Positions 1-9,682 of a stretch of 64,000 bases of DNA are shown here, in pieces. Numbering within the stretch: position 1 is the stretch's first letter; the number at the start of each line of letters is the position of its first letter. A program made the position numbers and the translations under genes. Origin of the DNA: Gemmatimonadota bacterium (GTDB lineage Bacteria > Gemmatimonadota > Gemmatimonadetes > Gemmatimonadales > Gemmatimonadaceae); NCBI GenBank assembly GCA_021324775.1, contig JAJPIM010000011.1, forward strand, positions 36,042 through 100,041. The letters are read 5' to 3'. Below the pieces are notes generated by a model, which saw nothing but the letters and a program-made list of their open reading frames with translations, had not been told where the DNA came from and did not search any database.

Positions 1-180
1 CCGACCTCCTCGGCGGCGCCAAGGAGCTGCTGATCGGCAACCTCGTGCAGAACCAGTTCTCCACCGCGAGGAACTGGCCGTTCGGCTCCGCCGCGTCGTT
101 CATCCTGATGATCGTCGTCCTCGCCGCGGTGCTGGTGTACCTGCGCCTCCGGCCGCCCGATACCGTGCGAGGGTGGTGAC
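1..180 (+). CDS. potB: ABC transporter permease, PotB-like, C-terminal end only (truncated by window start)
   Basis: Frame 2 reads DLLGGAKELLIGNLVQNQFSTARNWPFGSAASFILMIVVLAAVLVYLRLRPPDTVRGW*, typical PotB C-terminus, immediately followed by potC. Confidence 0.8.
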
Positions 181-981
181 GTGGGCGCCTCCGGCATCGG
201 GAAACTCCCCCGCTGGCTCGTCGCGTTCACCGCGGTGTGCCTGTTTCTCATGCACCTGCCGGTGCTGGTGCTCATCGTCTTCTCCTTCAATGCGTCGAAG
301 TTCGCGGTGACCTGGACCGGCTTCACGCTTGCCTGGTACCGTCGTCTTCTCGAACGCGATGACATCCTCCACGCCCTGCAGGCCAGCCTCATCGTCGGTA
401 TCACGGCGACGGCGATCGCGGTCACGCTCGGCACACTGATCGCCCTCGCGCTCGCCCGCCACCGCTTCCGCGGCCGCACGATCTACGAAGGGATGATGTA
501 CGTGCCGATCGTCACACCGGAGATCGTCACCGGCATTTCGCTGCTCGTCCTGTTCGTGTTCCTCCGGATGCCGCTCGGGCTGGCGACCATCATCATCGCG
601 CACGTCGCCTTCTGCGTGCCGTTCGTCGTCGTGGTCGTCGTGGCCCGGCTGGCAGGGATGGACGAGAACCTCGAAGAGGCGGCGATGACACTCGGCGCCG
701 ATGAGGTCACGACCTTCTTCCGCGTCACGCTGCCGCTGCTCTGGCCGGGGATCCTGTCGGCCGCCCTGCTGTCGTTCATCCTCTCGTTCGACGACTTCGT
801 GATCACATCTCTCGTCGCCGGATCGGGGTCGAGCACGCTCCCGCTCGTGATCTACAGCATGGTACGCCGCAACATCGAACCGAGCATCAATGCGATCAGC
901 GCCCTGATCGTCGTCGCGACGTCGGTGCTGCTGTACGTTTCGGACCGCATGAGCCGGCGAAATGAGCCCTCCCATGCCTGA
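181..981 (+). CDS. potC: Spermidine/putrescine ABC transporter permease PotC
   Basis: 266-aa multi-TM permease with EEAAMTLGADEVTTFFRVTLPLLWPGILS EAA-loop motif; GTG start. Confidence 0.88.
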   Translation: MGASGIGKLPRWLVAFTAVCLFLMHLPVLVLIVFSFNASKFAVTWTGFTLAWYRRLLERDDILHALQASLIVGITATAIAVTLGTLIALALARHRFRGRTIYEGMMYVPIVTPEIVTGISLLVLFVFLRMPLGLATIIIAHVAFCVPFVVVVVVARLAGMDENLEEAAMTLGADEVTTFFRVTLPLLWPGILSAALLSFILSFDDFVITSLVAGSGSSTLPLVIYSMVRRNIEPSINAISALIVVATSVLLYVSDRMSRRNEPSHA

Positions 982-2131
982 CAGGCGCGCCGAGACACTG
1001 CTCCGGGCAATGGCGGCGGGATCGATCGGCCGGCGCGAGTTCGCGCGCCGCGCGCTGGCGATCGGTGTATCGGCGACGACGATCGCCGGCTGGCTCGCCG
1101 CGTGCCGGCCGGTCGGTGACGGCCTCGCACCCGCCGCGCGCGCCGCACGCGACGCCGCGGAAGCTCTCGAACCGCTGGGACCGATCGAGCACCGCCTCGC
1201 GATCTACAACTGGTCCGACTACGTCGCGCCCGACACCATCCCCAATTTCGCGCGCGAGTTCGGTGTCCGTGTCACCTACGACGTGTACGAGAGCAACGAG
1301 GAGCTGCTCGCCAAGTTGCTCGCCGGCGCTCGCGGCTATGACGTCGTGTTCCCCAGCAGCTACGCCCTCTCGGTGCTGGTGGCCACGGGCCTCGCCGGTT
1401 CTCTGCACCGGGCCTACCTGACCAATTGGGGCAACGTTGCACCGCTTTTTCTCAATCCCGGTTTCGACCCGGGCAACGCCCACTCGGTCCCGTGGCAGTG
1501 GGGCATCACCGGCCTCGCCTACCGCTCCGACAAGGTTGAAACTCCCGAGAGTTGGGGGGTGCTGCAGAGCCGGCGCTACGCCGGCAAGATGACGCAGCTC
1601 GATGATGGCCGCGATGTCATCGGATCGTGGCTCCGCTACCGCGGCCACTCCCTGAACTCGCGCGATCAGATCGAGTTGGCCGCCGCCAAAAACGACGCGA
1701 TCAGCGCCAAGCGCAACCTGCGCGCCTATCTCTCCGCGCCTGTCAAAGGCCAGCTCATCTCGGGCGATGTGTGGATCGCACAGCTCTGGAACGGCGACGC
1801 GACACAGGCACGCGTCGAGCAGCCGGCGATCCAGTACGCCATCCCGCGCGAAGGATCCACGATCTGGGCCGATAATGTCGTGATGCCGCGGTCCGCGCCA
1901 CACCCGCGCGCCGCACACGAGTTCATGAATTACATCCTCCGCCCCGAAGTCGGCGCCGCCATCTCGGATTTCACCGGGTACGGCACGCCCAACGCAAAGG
2001 CCCTGGCGCGGATGGAACACCCGGTCCCGTATCCGACGCCCGATCAGTTGCGGCGTCTCGAATATCAGATCGACCTGGGCCGCGAGACGGCCGAATGGGA
2101 CCAGTTGTGGACCGAGATCAAATCGGCGTAG
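962..2131 (+). CDS. potD: Spermidine/putrescine-binding periplasmic protein PotD-like, Tat/lipoprotein signal
   Basis: RREFARRALAIGVSATTIAGWLAAC signal; LAIYNWSDYVAPDTIPNFAREFGVRVTYDVYESNEELLAKL typical of PotD; overlaps potC end. Confidence 0.88.
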   Translation: MSPPMPDRRAETLLRAMAAGSIGRREFARRALAIGVSATTIAGWLAACRPVGDGLAPAARAARDAAEALEPLGPIEHRLAIYNWSDYVAPDTIPNFAREFGVRVTYDVYESNEELLAKLLAGARGYDVVFPSSYALSVLVATGLAGSLHRAYLTNWGNVAPLFLNPGFDPGNAHSVPWQWGITGLAYRSDKVETPESWGVLQSRRYAGKMTQLDDGRDVIGSWLRYRGHSLNSRDQIELAAAKNDAISAKRNLRAYLSAPVKGQLISGDVWIAQLWNGDATQARVEQPAIQYAIPREGSTIWADNVVMPRSAPHPRAAHEFMNYILRPEVGAAISDFTGYGTPNAKALARMEHPVPYPTPDQLRRLEYQIDLGRETAEWDQLWTEIKSA

Positions 2132-3480
2132 AGGGCGCACCACCGGCGCCGTCGGCTGACGTCGTCGTGATCGGCGCCGGTGTCGCTGGCCTCGCTGCGG
2201 CCCGCGCCCTCCATGATGCGCACGTGCGTGTCGCCGTTCTCGAGGCGCGCCCGCGGATCGGCGGCCGCGTGTACACGCGGCGTGTCCCCGGGCTCGCGCT
2301 GCCGGTCGAGCTGGGCGCGGAGTTCGTGCACGGCCGCGTGCGCGAGACGCTGGACATCGCCGACGAAGCCGGGATTCTGCTGGGCGAGATGTCGCACACC
2401 TGGTGGAGTGTCGCCGGTGGCAAGCTGCACCCGCCCGGCGACGATGACTGGGCAATCGGCAAGGTGATGGCCCTCCTGGATCCCGATCGCACGCCGGACC
2501 GAACGTTCGCCAGCTTCCTCGAGACGTTGCGGGCGGATCCCGGTACGTCCGCGGCGGTCGTCGCTGCGATCCCCGACGCGCTGCGATACGTCCAGGGGTT
2601 CGACGGCGCAGATCCCGCCCGCGTGGGTGAGCGGTGGCTGGCGGTCTCCGAGGCCGCCGGGCGCCGCGATCAGCACGATCACACATACCGGATCCCCGGG
2701 GGATACGATCAGGTGCCTGCCGCGCTTGCGGCACACCTGCCCCCGGACGCCATTCGTCTCTCGACGGTGGTGCGCGAGGTCGAATGGGAGCCGGGCCGCG
2801 TCGCAGTCTTCGCCGACACCGCGACGGTCACGGGGCGCGCCGCGATCGTCACGATCCCGCTCGGCGTGCTGTGTGCGCGCGCCGACGGCACCCCCGGACC
2901 GATTACCTTCCGCCCCGACCTCGGCGCGGCGGTGCGCTCGGCGCTCGGCGGCGTCGCGATGGGCGGGGCGCTCCGGATCGTGATGCAATTCGAGACGGCC
3001 TTCTGGGACACGCTGCCCGTGAGCGGCGGAGGCGAGCCGCCCGATGACCTGAGCTTTCTCTCGATGGGAAGCGACGAGTTCGCGGTATGGTGGACGTCGT
3101 TCCCGCTGCGCGCGAGTGTCCTCACGGCGTGGATGGGCGGCCCCCAGGCGGAAGCGCTGGCCAGTCTGACGAGCGACGAGTTGGCCGATCGCGCGCTTCG
3201 CGTGCTGGGGCGGGCGTGCGGTATCCCGAGGGCGCGCCTCGGCGGCATGCTCGCCGGATCCTGGTACCACGACTGGCACAACGACCCGTTCTCGCGCGGT
3301 TCCTATAGTTACGGCGTTGCCGGAGGCATCGACGCGCCACGCGTGCTCACGCAGCCCATCGCCAAGACGCTGTTCCTCGCCGGCGAAGCGACGGACCCCG
3401 ACGGACGCGGAGGCGCCGTGCACGCCGCGATCGCGAGCGGCCAGCGGGCCGCCTCGGCGGTCCTCGCCATGCTCGGGTAA
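2095..3480 (+). CDS. FAD-dependent amine oxidase (flavin monoamine oxidase family)
   Basis: Dinucleotide-binding DVVVIGAGVAGLAAARAL; C-terminal LFLAGEATDPDGRGGAVHAAIASGQRAA. Confidence 0.87.
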   Translation: MGPVVDRDQIGVEGAPPAPSADVVVIGAGVAGLAAARALHDAHVRVAVLEARPRIGGRVYTRRVPGLALPVELGAEFVHGRVRETLDIADEAGILLGEMSHTWWSVAGGKLHPPGDDDWAIGKVMALLDPDRTPDRTFASFLETLRADPGTSAAVVAAIPDALRYVQGFDGADPARVGERWLAVSEAAGRRDQHDHTYRIPGGYDQVPAALAAHLPPDAIRLSTVVREVEWEPGRVAVFADTATVTGRAAIVTIPLGVLCARADGTPGPITFRPDLGAAVRSALGGVAMGGALRIVMQFETAFWDTLPVSGGGEPPDDLSFLSMGSDEFAVWWTSFPLRASVLTAWMGGPQAEALASLTSDELADRALRVLGRACGIPRARLGGMLAGSWYHDWHNDPFSRGSYSYGVAGGIDAPRVLTQPIAKTLFLAGEATDPDGRGGAVHAAIASGQRAASAVLAMLG

Positions 3481-3630
3481 CGCCAGCGCCGGCGTCGGCG
3501 GCCATTCGCCCCTTTTGTGGTAGCGCGCCCGACGGCAAACCGATTGGATATTTCGGCCTCGAGGCCCATCTTAGATCGCGGCCGGAAGTGGCAAACCCAC
3601 ACACGCGGCATCCAAACGGGACGAGCGACG

Positions 3631-4203
3631 ATGGAATCGATGATCAGCGAAGTGATGTCCAAGATGCACTTCGACGTGACGCTCTTCGTGTCGCTCCTCA
3701 TCAAGATCGTGATCGCCGCCGCGCTCACGAGCCCCGTGAGTGTCGAGCGGTACAAGGATGACAAGAGCGCCGGCCTGCGCACGTTTCCGATCGTCGCGGT
3801 CGCATCGTGCGGCTACGTGATTCTCGCCGGACAGGTGTTCGGCATTTCATCCGGCCAGCAAGCCCCGATCCTGCAGGGACTAGTGACCGGTATCGGGTTC
3901 ATCGGCGGCGGCGCGATCGTCAAGGATGGCAATCGCGTCCGCGGCACTGCGACGGCGGCGGCGATCTGGTCCACCGCCATCGTCGGCGCCGCGGTGGGCT
4001 ACGGGCGCCTCGAAATCGCGATGGTGGTGGGACTGTTCACGACGCTGACACTCTGGGTCATCTCGCGGTACGAGATGAAATGGGAGTTGGAGCGTGACGC
4101 CCAGGACGCCGCCGCCGGTGTCATTCAGTCCGCCCACGCCGCGCTTGGCGATGTGGGACTCCGGTCGCCCTCTGGTCCCGGCACGTCATCGAGCGGACAC
4201 TGA
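3631..4203 (+). CDS. MgtC/SapB family membrane protein
   Basis: ALTSPVSVERYKDDKSAGLRTF...GLVTGIGFIGGGAIVKDGNRVRGTATAAAIWSTAIVGAAVGYG. Confidence 0.85.
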   Translation: MESMISEVMSKMHFDVTLFVSLLIKIVIAAALTSPVSVERYKDDKSAGLRTFPIVAVASCGYVILAGQVFGISSGQQAPILQGLVTGIGFIGGGAIVKDGNRVRGTATAAAIWSTAIVGAAVGYGRLEIAMVVGLFTTLTLWVISRYEMKWELERDAQDAAAGVIQSAHAALGDVGLRSPSGPGTSSSGH

Positions 4204-4236
4204 CGGCGTGCGGGTGACCCATGAGACACAGCGGTC

Positions 4237-5037
4237 ATGACACGCCCGCATGCCCCGGCCGATGCCTCCGGCGCGCACGCAGATCTGCGCCGCACGCTGA
4301 TGCGCCAGTTCGTCACCGCAACCGACACGGTCACGCTGCACGACTGGCCGGTTGAGCTGCTGCGGCCACGCAACTCCGATGATCTGATCAGCGAGGCCGA
4401 TTTCGTCCGCGACGACCGGCTTCCATACTGGGCAGACCTCTGGCCCTCATCGCGTATTCTCGCCGATTACCTGCTGCAAACCGAGCGCGCCCCCGATCAC
4501 GGGCCAGCGCTGGCGCGCCCTGCGGGCACTCGGCATCCGTCCTCGTCCGGCGGAATGCCCGCTCCCGTCCAGCCCACCCGCCGGCCGCTGTCGCTTCTCG
4601 AGTTGGGATGCGGTCTCGGCCTGGTGACGATGGCCGCGATGCGCGCCGGCTACGAAGTCCTCGCCACCGACTACTATGAGGACGCCCTGCGTTTCACCCG
4701 CGCGAACGCCGCCCGCGCCCTCGGCCGCGAGCCCGAGACCCGTCACGTCGACTGGCGCAATTTCCCCGCGGATCTCAGAGGCTTCGACCGCATCGTCGCG
4801 GCGGACGTGTTGTACGAGAAGATCTATCCGCCGCTCCTGTCGGCAGCCATCGCCCGAGTCCTCGCCCCCGGCGGCGAGGCCATCATTGCCGACCCGGGCC
4901 GCATCGCGGCTCCGGATTTCCTGGCGGGCCTGGCAGCCGACGGCCTGGAAGTCGTGTCCAAGGTGACACGCCCATTCGACGAGGGCGAAATCCACCAGCA
5001 GATTTCGCTCTATCGAATCAAGGTCACGGCAAACTGA
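4237..5037 (+). CDS. Class I SAM-dependent methyltransferase (methyltransferase-16-like)
   Basis: LLELGCGLGLVTMAAMRAGYEVLATDYYEDAL motif I; DRIVAADVLYEK. Confidence 0.8.
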   Translation: MTRPHAPADASGAHADLRRTLMRQFVTATDTVTLHDWPVELLRPRNSDDLISEADFVRDDRLPYWADLWPSSRILADYLLQTERAPDHGPALARPAGTRHPSSSGGMPAPVQPTRRPLSLLELGCGLGLVTMAAMRAGYEVLATDYYEDALRFTRANAARALGREPETRHVDWRNFPADLRGFDRIVAADVLYEKIYPPLLSAAIARVLAPGGEAIIADPGRIAAPDFLAGLAADGLEVVSKVTRPFDEGEIHQQISLYRIKVTAN

Positions 5038-5166
5038 CCTGCTAACGGCACTCACCGAGTTGAGTCTACCTTCTACTCTCTGTTTTGCTACTCTCCTTTT
5101 TTCTTTGCAATACGGCCGAATGATCGCCCTCTCCGCGACGCGACCGGCCCTATAGCGGCTACACCA

Positions 5167-7047
5167 ATGCCTGTCTCTCCCCGGACCTGTCTGGTCTACT
5201 TTCCACTTTCTCGGGTCTACTCTCGAGGCCGCGCGAAGCGCCGCCTCGACCGGTCGCAACCGACCCTACCACGGCTGCACTCTTTTGCCGGTTTGGTCTC
5301 CTCTCCCCTTTCTCCTATCTCCTATTTAGGCGGCGCTTCGCGCCGCCTCCGCCCCTGCCACCCGCCGCATCGAATCCTCGGTCTTTTGGCACTCCTTGTC
5401 ATCGCCACTGCCTGCACCCACAACGCGCCACCACCGCCCTCCTCTGTTCAGCTCACCAATCTCGAGACCAGCTACACCGCGCTCCGCTCCCTCCGCGACA
5501 CACTCGGCATCACGCGCGCCCGCGGACTCATCCAGACACCGTCCGGCGAATCCCTCTCCGCCGGCGATCTTCGATTCCTCGCCGCCCGCTCGGCCGTCGC
5601 CCGGCAACTCGCCGAGATCGAGACAACACACCTCCGATCCGGAGACCGTGCCGCCCTCACCATCCTCTCCCGCACTCTCACCACCGATCTCGCGGGGAAC
5701 CCGGACGCCCGCGACTCATCGCCCGTACTTACGAGCTGCGCCCCAGGCGCCGCCCCCGCGTCGATCGCCCCGGGCGACACCACCGCCGCGAATGCCTATC
5801 GCCGCCACATCTACGATTGCTTCGGACGCGCGGCTTCATTCGTCGCCGCAGGCAACGACACGGTAGACCGCCTTACGATTCTCGGCCGAATCGCGGACAC
5901 ACCGGACGCGGCAGAGCGCCAACGCCTCTTCCTTGCCCTCCGGCCGATGTGGCGCACGGTGAATGGCGACGACGGAGCCCGAAGCCCCTACCGCACGCTG
6001 CTCTTGTTCGGCGCGGATCAGGATCCGGAAACCAACCCGTCGCCACTGGACCGCGCAGCGGACATCGGCGTCGGTCCCGCCACGGTCGAACGTTGGCTCG
6101 TCGCGATCCTCGATGCGTGGCGCACCGCAACGCCGGACTCCGCCGTCGAACCCTGGGATTACTACTATCTCGCGGCCGCTGCCGATAGGCAGCTCGACGC
6201 TCGCATCCCGCGCGATTCGCTCCTTCCGATCACCATCCGCTACTACAAGACGCTCGGCGCGGACGTCCCCGCCCTCGGCGTGCACTACGATCTCGCCCCC
6301 CACCCGGGCAAGACACCCGTCGCCAATACGGACTTCGGGTCGCGGGGCCATGAGGCGGATGGGCGATGGATCCCGTCGGAATCATGGGTATTCGCGACAT
6401 ACGAGACCGGCGGCCTGGACAATCTCGACGAGTTGGTGCACGAGACCGGGCATGCCATCCATCTCGCGGCGATTCATGAGCGGCCCGAGTACGTGGACTG
6501 GCCGGACAGCGACCCGCTCACCGAAGCGATCGCCGACATCCCAGCGCTCAACGTCTTTGAGCCCGCCTGGCAATATCACTTCCTCGGCGACTCGGTCAGC
6601 ACGCCGGTCGCGACGCGCACGAAATACGCGTCCATCATGCTCGACATCGCGTGGGCGCTCTTCGAGGTCCGCTTGCACGACCACCCCGATGCGGATCCCA
6701 ACGAGGTGTGGGCCGCCATCACGTCGCACTATCTCCACATCGCCCCACACCCGGAGTGGTCATGGTGGGCGATGCGCGGCCAGCTGATCGACGCGCCGGG
6801 CTACATGATGAACTACGCGCTGGGCGCGGTGATCGTGACCGCTATCCGCGAGCGCATCACCGCCGTCCACGGCCCATTTGCGACGGGCGATCCGTCGTGG
6901 TATCCATGGCTATACGCGCATTTGCTGCGATTCGGACTCGCACGGTCCACTCGTGACGTGCTACCCGAGCTACTGGGCGGCCCGCTCACCGACGCCCCGC
7001 TGCTGCGCGACCTCGCGCGCATGCGGCCAGCCTCGGCCGCGAGATAG
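5167..7047 (+). CDS. M3-like zinc metallopeptidase lipoprotein (start codon uncertain)
   Basis: HExxH-type motif in DNLDELVHETGHAIHLAAIHERPEY; lipobox-like LLALLVIATAC about residue 80; N-terminal ~70 aa are repeat-derived. Confidence 0.7.
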   Translation: MPVSPRTCLVYFPLSRVYSRGRAKRRLDRSQPTLPRLHSFAGLVSSPLSPISYLGGASRRLRPCHPPHRILGLLALLVIATACTHNAPPPPSSVQLTNLETSYTALRSLRDTLGITRARGLIQTPSGESLSAGDLRFLAARSAVARQLAEIETTHLRSGDRAALTILSRTLTTDLAGNPDARDSSPVLTSCAPGAAPASIAPGDTTAANAYRRHIYDCFGRAASFVAAGNDTVDRLTILGRIADTPDAAERQRLFLALRPMWRTVNGDDGARSPYRTLLLFGADQDPETNPSPLDRAADIGVGPATVERWLVAILDAWRTATPDSAVEPWDYYYLAAAADRQLDARIPRDSLLPITIRYYKTLGADVPALGVHYDLAPHPGKTPVANTDFGSRGHEADGRWIPSESWVFATYETGGLDNLDELVHETGHAIHLAAIHERPEYVDWPDSDPLTEAIADIPALNVFEPAWQYHFLGDSVSTPVATRTKYASIMLDIAWALFEVRLHDHPDADPNEVWAAITSHYLHIAPHPEWSWWAMRGQLIDAPGYMMNYALGAVIVTAIRERITAVHGPFATGDPSWYPWLYAHLLRFGLARSTRDVLPELLGGPLTDAPLLRDLARMRPASAAR

Positions 7048-7150
7048 CACCACCACGGCCCGCACCACCGGCCCGCACCACCGGCCCGCACCACCGGCCC
7101 GCATCACCAGGACACACCACCAGGACACACCACCAGCCTGCACCACCGGT
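7047..7150. repeat. Short tandem repeat array, unit about GCACCACCGGCCC (13 bp) degenerating to CACCAGGACA
   Basis: caccaccacggcccgcaccaccggcccgcaccaccggcccgcaccaccggcccgcatcaccaggacacaccaccaggacacaccacc read directly. Confidence 0.85.
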
Positions 7151-7194
7151 ACGGGAGTTGCCATCTGCTAGGATCACACGGACCAGGAGAACTC

Positions 7195-7344
7195 ATGATC
7201 CGCAAGCTCAAGACAGGCAGCTACCGCCTCTACTCACGAAAAAAGAACCCGAAGACCGGCAAACGCCGCAACCTGGGCACCTTTCGCACACGCGCGGCCG
7301 CACAGAAACACGAACGCGCCGTTCAGTATTTCAAACGCGCATAA
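7195..7344 (+). CDS. Small conserved basic protein, 49 aa
   Basis: MIRKLKTGSYRLYSRKKNPKTGKRRNLGTFRTRAAAQKHERAVQYFKRA; RBS-like caggag upstream; below the ORF-track size cutoff. Confidence 0.7.
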   Translation: MIRKLKTGSYRLYSRKKNPKTGKRRNLGTFRTRAAAQKHERAVQYFKRA

Positions 7345-7661
7345 GGCCGGCCGTCACGCGCGATTCCCCGCCCTGGTAGGGGCCGGTCGCGACCGGCCCT
7401 GCTGCGGCCCGCACCGATGCCCGGGATGCAACCCGTAGCACCATCCACCAATCCACGGGTTCCGCGCGATTGCAGCAGATAAACGCAGCGGGGGCCGTTC
7501 GCGAACGGCCCCCACCCAGCCCTCGCCACGCGCCACCCGTCGCACACAATTGCCTGCCCCTGTTGCGGCTTCGAAACCGCCACCTCGTACGGGCCGCCCT
7601 ACCGCGGCTGCATTCTTTTTTCCGGACTTGTCTCCTCTCTCCTTTCTCCTATCTCCTCTCT

Positions 7662-7682
7662 AGGCGGCGCGAAGCGCCGCCT
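7662..7682. terminator. Perfect palindrome AGGCGGCG-CGAAG-CGCCGCCT at the 3' end of the threonine ammonia-lyase gene
   Basis: 8-bp perfect stem with 5-nt loop overlapping the stop codon; same palindrome at 5328-5348. Confidence 0.5.
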
Positions 7683-8661
7683 AGTTCCATCGCAACCCCT
7701 TCAGTTGATCGAGATTGATATTCCCGCCGCTCAACACGCACACGACCTTCGAGCCCGCGGGCGCCTTGATCAGCCCTTTGCGCAACGCGGCGACCGGCGC
7801 GGCGGCCGCGCCTTCGACGACGAGTTTGCAGTGGCCCATCGTCCACCGGACCGCGTCGAAGATCTCCTCGTCCGGCAGCGTCACGATCTCATCGACGAAC
7901 TGCCGCACGACCGAGAAGTTGTTCTCGCCGACACGCTTGACCCGCAAACCATCGATGATGCAGTCGACCTCGGGCAGCGTCACGACATGGCCGGCACGCA
8001 CACTTTCGAGCATCCCCGGCGCACCCGATGACTCCACGCCGATGATCCTCACGCTCGGCTTGAGCCCTTTCACGGCCATCGACACTCCGGAGATCAGCCC
8101 GCCGCCACCGATCGGGACGACGATGACATCCACGTCCGGGAAGTCTTCGTAGACCTCGAGGCCGAGTGTGCCCTGCCCGGCGATCAGATCGAGATCGTCG
8201 AATGGGTGGATGTATGTGAGCCCGCGCTCGGCGACGAGTTGCTTCGCCTTCTCGTTCGCCTCATCCCAGATCATGCCGTGCAGCACGACTTCTGCGCCAT
8301 ACCCCTTGGTGGCTTCGATCTTCGATGGCGTCGCGTTTGTTGCCATCACCACGACCGCGCGGATGCCGTAGATCTTCGCCGCGAGCGCGACCCCCTGCGC
8401 GTGGTTCCCCGCTGAAGAACAGATCACGCCCCGCTGCCGCTCCTCCGGCGTCAGCTCCGCGAATTTGTTCAGCGGCCCCCGGATCTTGTATGACCCGGTT
8501 TTCTGGAACATCTCCGCCTTGAGCCGGACGTCATACCCCGACGCCTCGCTCAACAAGCGCGATGTCAGTAGCGGAGTGTGATAGGCGTGTGCCGACACAC
8601 GCCGGCGGGCCTGAGCGAACACGGACGGGGCGAGAGGGATCTCCTTGTGCGACATCAACAA
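7681..8661 (-). CDS. Threonine ammonia-lyase / threonine dehydratase
   Basis: PLP-binding KAEMFQKTGSYKIRGPLNKF; SSAGNHAQGVALAAK; GGGGLISG. Confidence 0.88.
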   Translation of the reverse strand: MLMSHKEIPLAPSVFAQARRRVSAHAYHTPLLTSRLLSEASGYDVRLKAEMFQKTGSYKIRGPLNKFAELTPEERQRGVICSSAGNHAQGVALAAKIYGIRAVVVMATNATPSKIEATKGYGAEVVLHGMIWDEANEKAKQLVAERGLTYIHPFDDLDLIAGQGTLGLEVYEDFPDVDVIVVPIGGGGLISGVSMAVKGLKPSVRIIGVESSGAPGMLESVRAGHVVTLPEVDCIIDGLRVKRVGENNFSVVRQFVDEIVTLPDEEIFDAVRWTMGHCKLVVEGAAAAPVAALRKGLIKAPAGSKVVCVLSGGNINLDQLKGLRWN

Positions 8662-8792
8662 GCTCCTGAGGGTGGTCGGATCGGTGCCGGCTGAACGCTA
8701 CGGCTGGTCGTGGTAGCTGCGCCAGTTGCCGGGCCAGAGACCCAGGAATTGGTACGGGGACGCCCAAGCCGACGGCACGAAGCCGTGCGCCG

Positions 8793-9251
8793 CTAGGATC
8801 GGTAGGGCGATTCCTCGTCGGTCCAGATCGCCGCGCTGTACCCGCCAAGCGGCCCCGCCAACTCTTCGGCGAGATCGATCAGACCGGCGCTCAGATGGTC
8901 GCCGTAGCGCAGCAGCCGAGCCGCCCGTGTCCGGTCTGCCAGCAGAAACGCAAGCAGTGGCGTGTCCGCTTTCTTCGCATTGCAGGCCCGGCACGCCAGC
9001 ACGAGGTTGTCGCGGCGGTCGTACGCCCGCTGGCCTTTGCGCGGGGTCACGTGATCGAGCGTGATCGATCGGGGATTGCTGTGACGCCCGCAATAGGCGC
9101 AGACCGGCCCGTGACGTTCGAGCAGCGAGGCCCGGGTCGCCGTGTACGCGGCCCGGCCAGTAGGCTGTGAAGTGAGGGTATGGGTTCGTGCATGGCCGGC
9201 CCGTGGCCGGCGAGAACGGCGCGATCGGCGTCGCGCGGGTGGATTGCTCAT
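8793..9251 (-). CDS. HNH endonuclease family protein
   Basis: CAYCGRHSNPRSITLDHVTPRKGQRAYDRRDNLVLACRACNAKKAD (CxxC-DH-N-CxxCN). Confidence 0.85.
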   Translation of the reverse strand: MSNPPARRRSRRSRRPRAGHARTHTLTSQPTGRAAYTATRASLLERHGPVCAYCGRHSNPRSITLDHVTPRKGQRAYDRRDNLVLACRACNAKKADTPLLAFLLADRTRAARLLRYGDHLSAGLIDLAEELAGPLGGYSAAIWTDEESPYRS

Positions 9252-9541
9252 ACGCGAATTATAGTCGTCCGGGCCCATCGCAGGCCCGCCAGCGACCCGA
9301 TTCCCTCTTGACAGGATCAGATTGGCGAATATGTTGTCTGCGCTCTGGGAGTCGCGTCCCGATGATCAAACGTTGGCCGTTCGCGCGTGTGCGCGGCGCG
9401 TCCGCCGAGTCGCCGACAGGCGGCCTCGTGATCTCGGAGACGCGATTTGTGCTTCCAGGACCCGCAGTACGTCCGTAGTGGCAACTAGAGATCGCTCGGT
9501 AGTGAACCACGTCCGTCACCTCGACCAACGCTGACTCCGTA

Positions 9542-9682
9542 ATGGCAACGCACTTCGATTTCACGATTCGCAGGGCACATGTCCTCACCATCCGTTCGGA
9601 TGGCGACACACGTGCGCTGGCGCATCTGCTGGGCAAATCACACGTCGGCGTGGACGGACGTCCGGAGGGTCGTAACCTGTAA
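9542..9682 (+). CDS. Possible small ORF, 46 aa
   Basis: MATHFDFTIRRAHVLTIRSDGDTRALAHLLGKSHVGVDGRPEGRNL read by eye; no recognisable family. Confidence 0.25.
   Translation: MATHFDFTIRRAHVLTIRSDGDTRALAHLLGKSHVGVDGRPEGRNL

Noticed and set aside
100-975. Long minus-strand ORF opposite potC, and many similar antisense ORFs across the window (e.g. 896-2734, 2065-3423, 30714-32444, 58199-59239)
   Set aside because: High-GC shadow ORFs opposite well-supported genes; Arg/Asp/His-rich compositions without family motifs.
7047-7150. Tandem repeat array considered as a CRISPR
   Set aside because: 13-bp head-to-tail repeats without unique spacers or cas genes; simple tandem repeat. No CRISPR array was seen in the window.
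9308-9340. TTGACA-like promoter in the HNH-tRNA-like interval
   Set aside because: No good -10 at proper spacing and no clear downstream gene.
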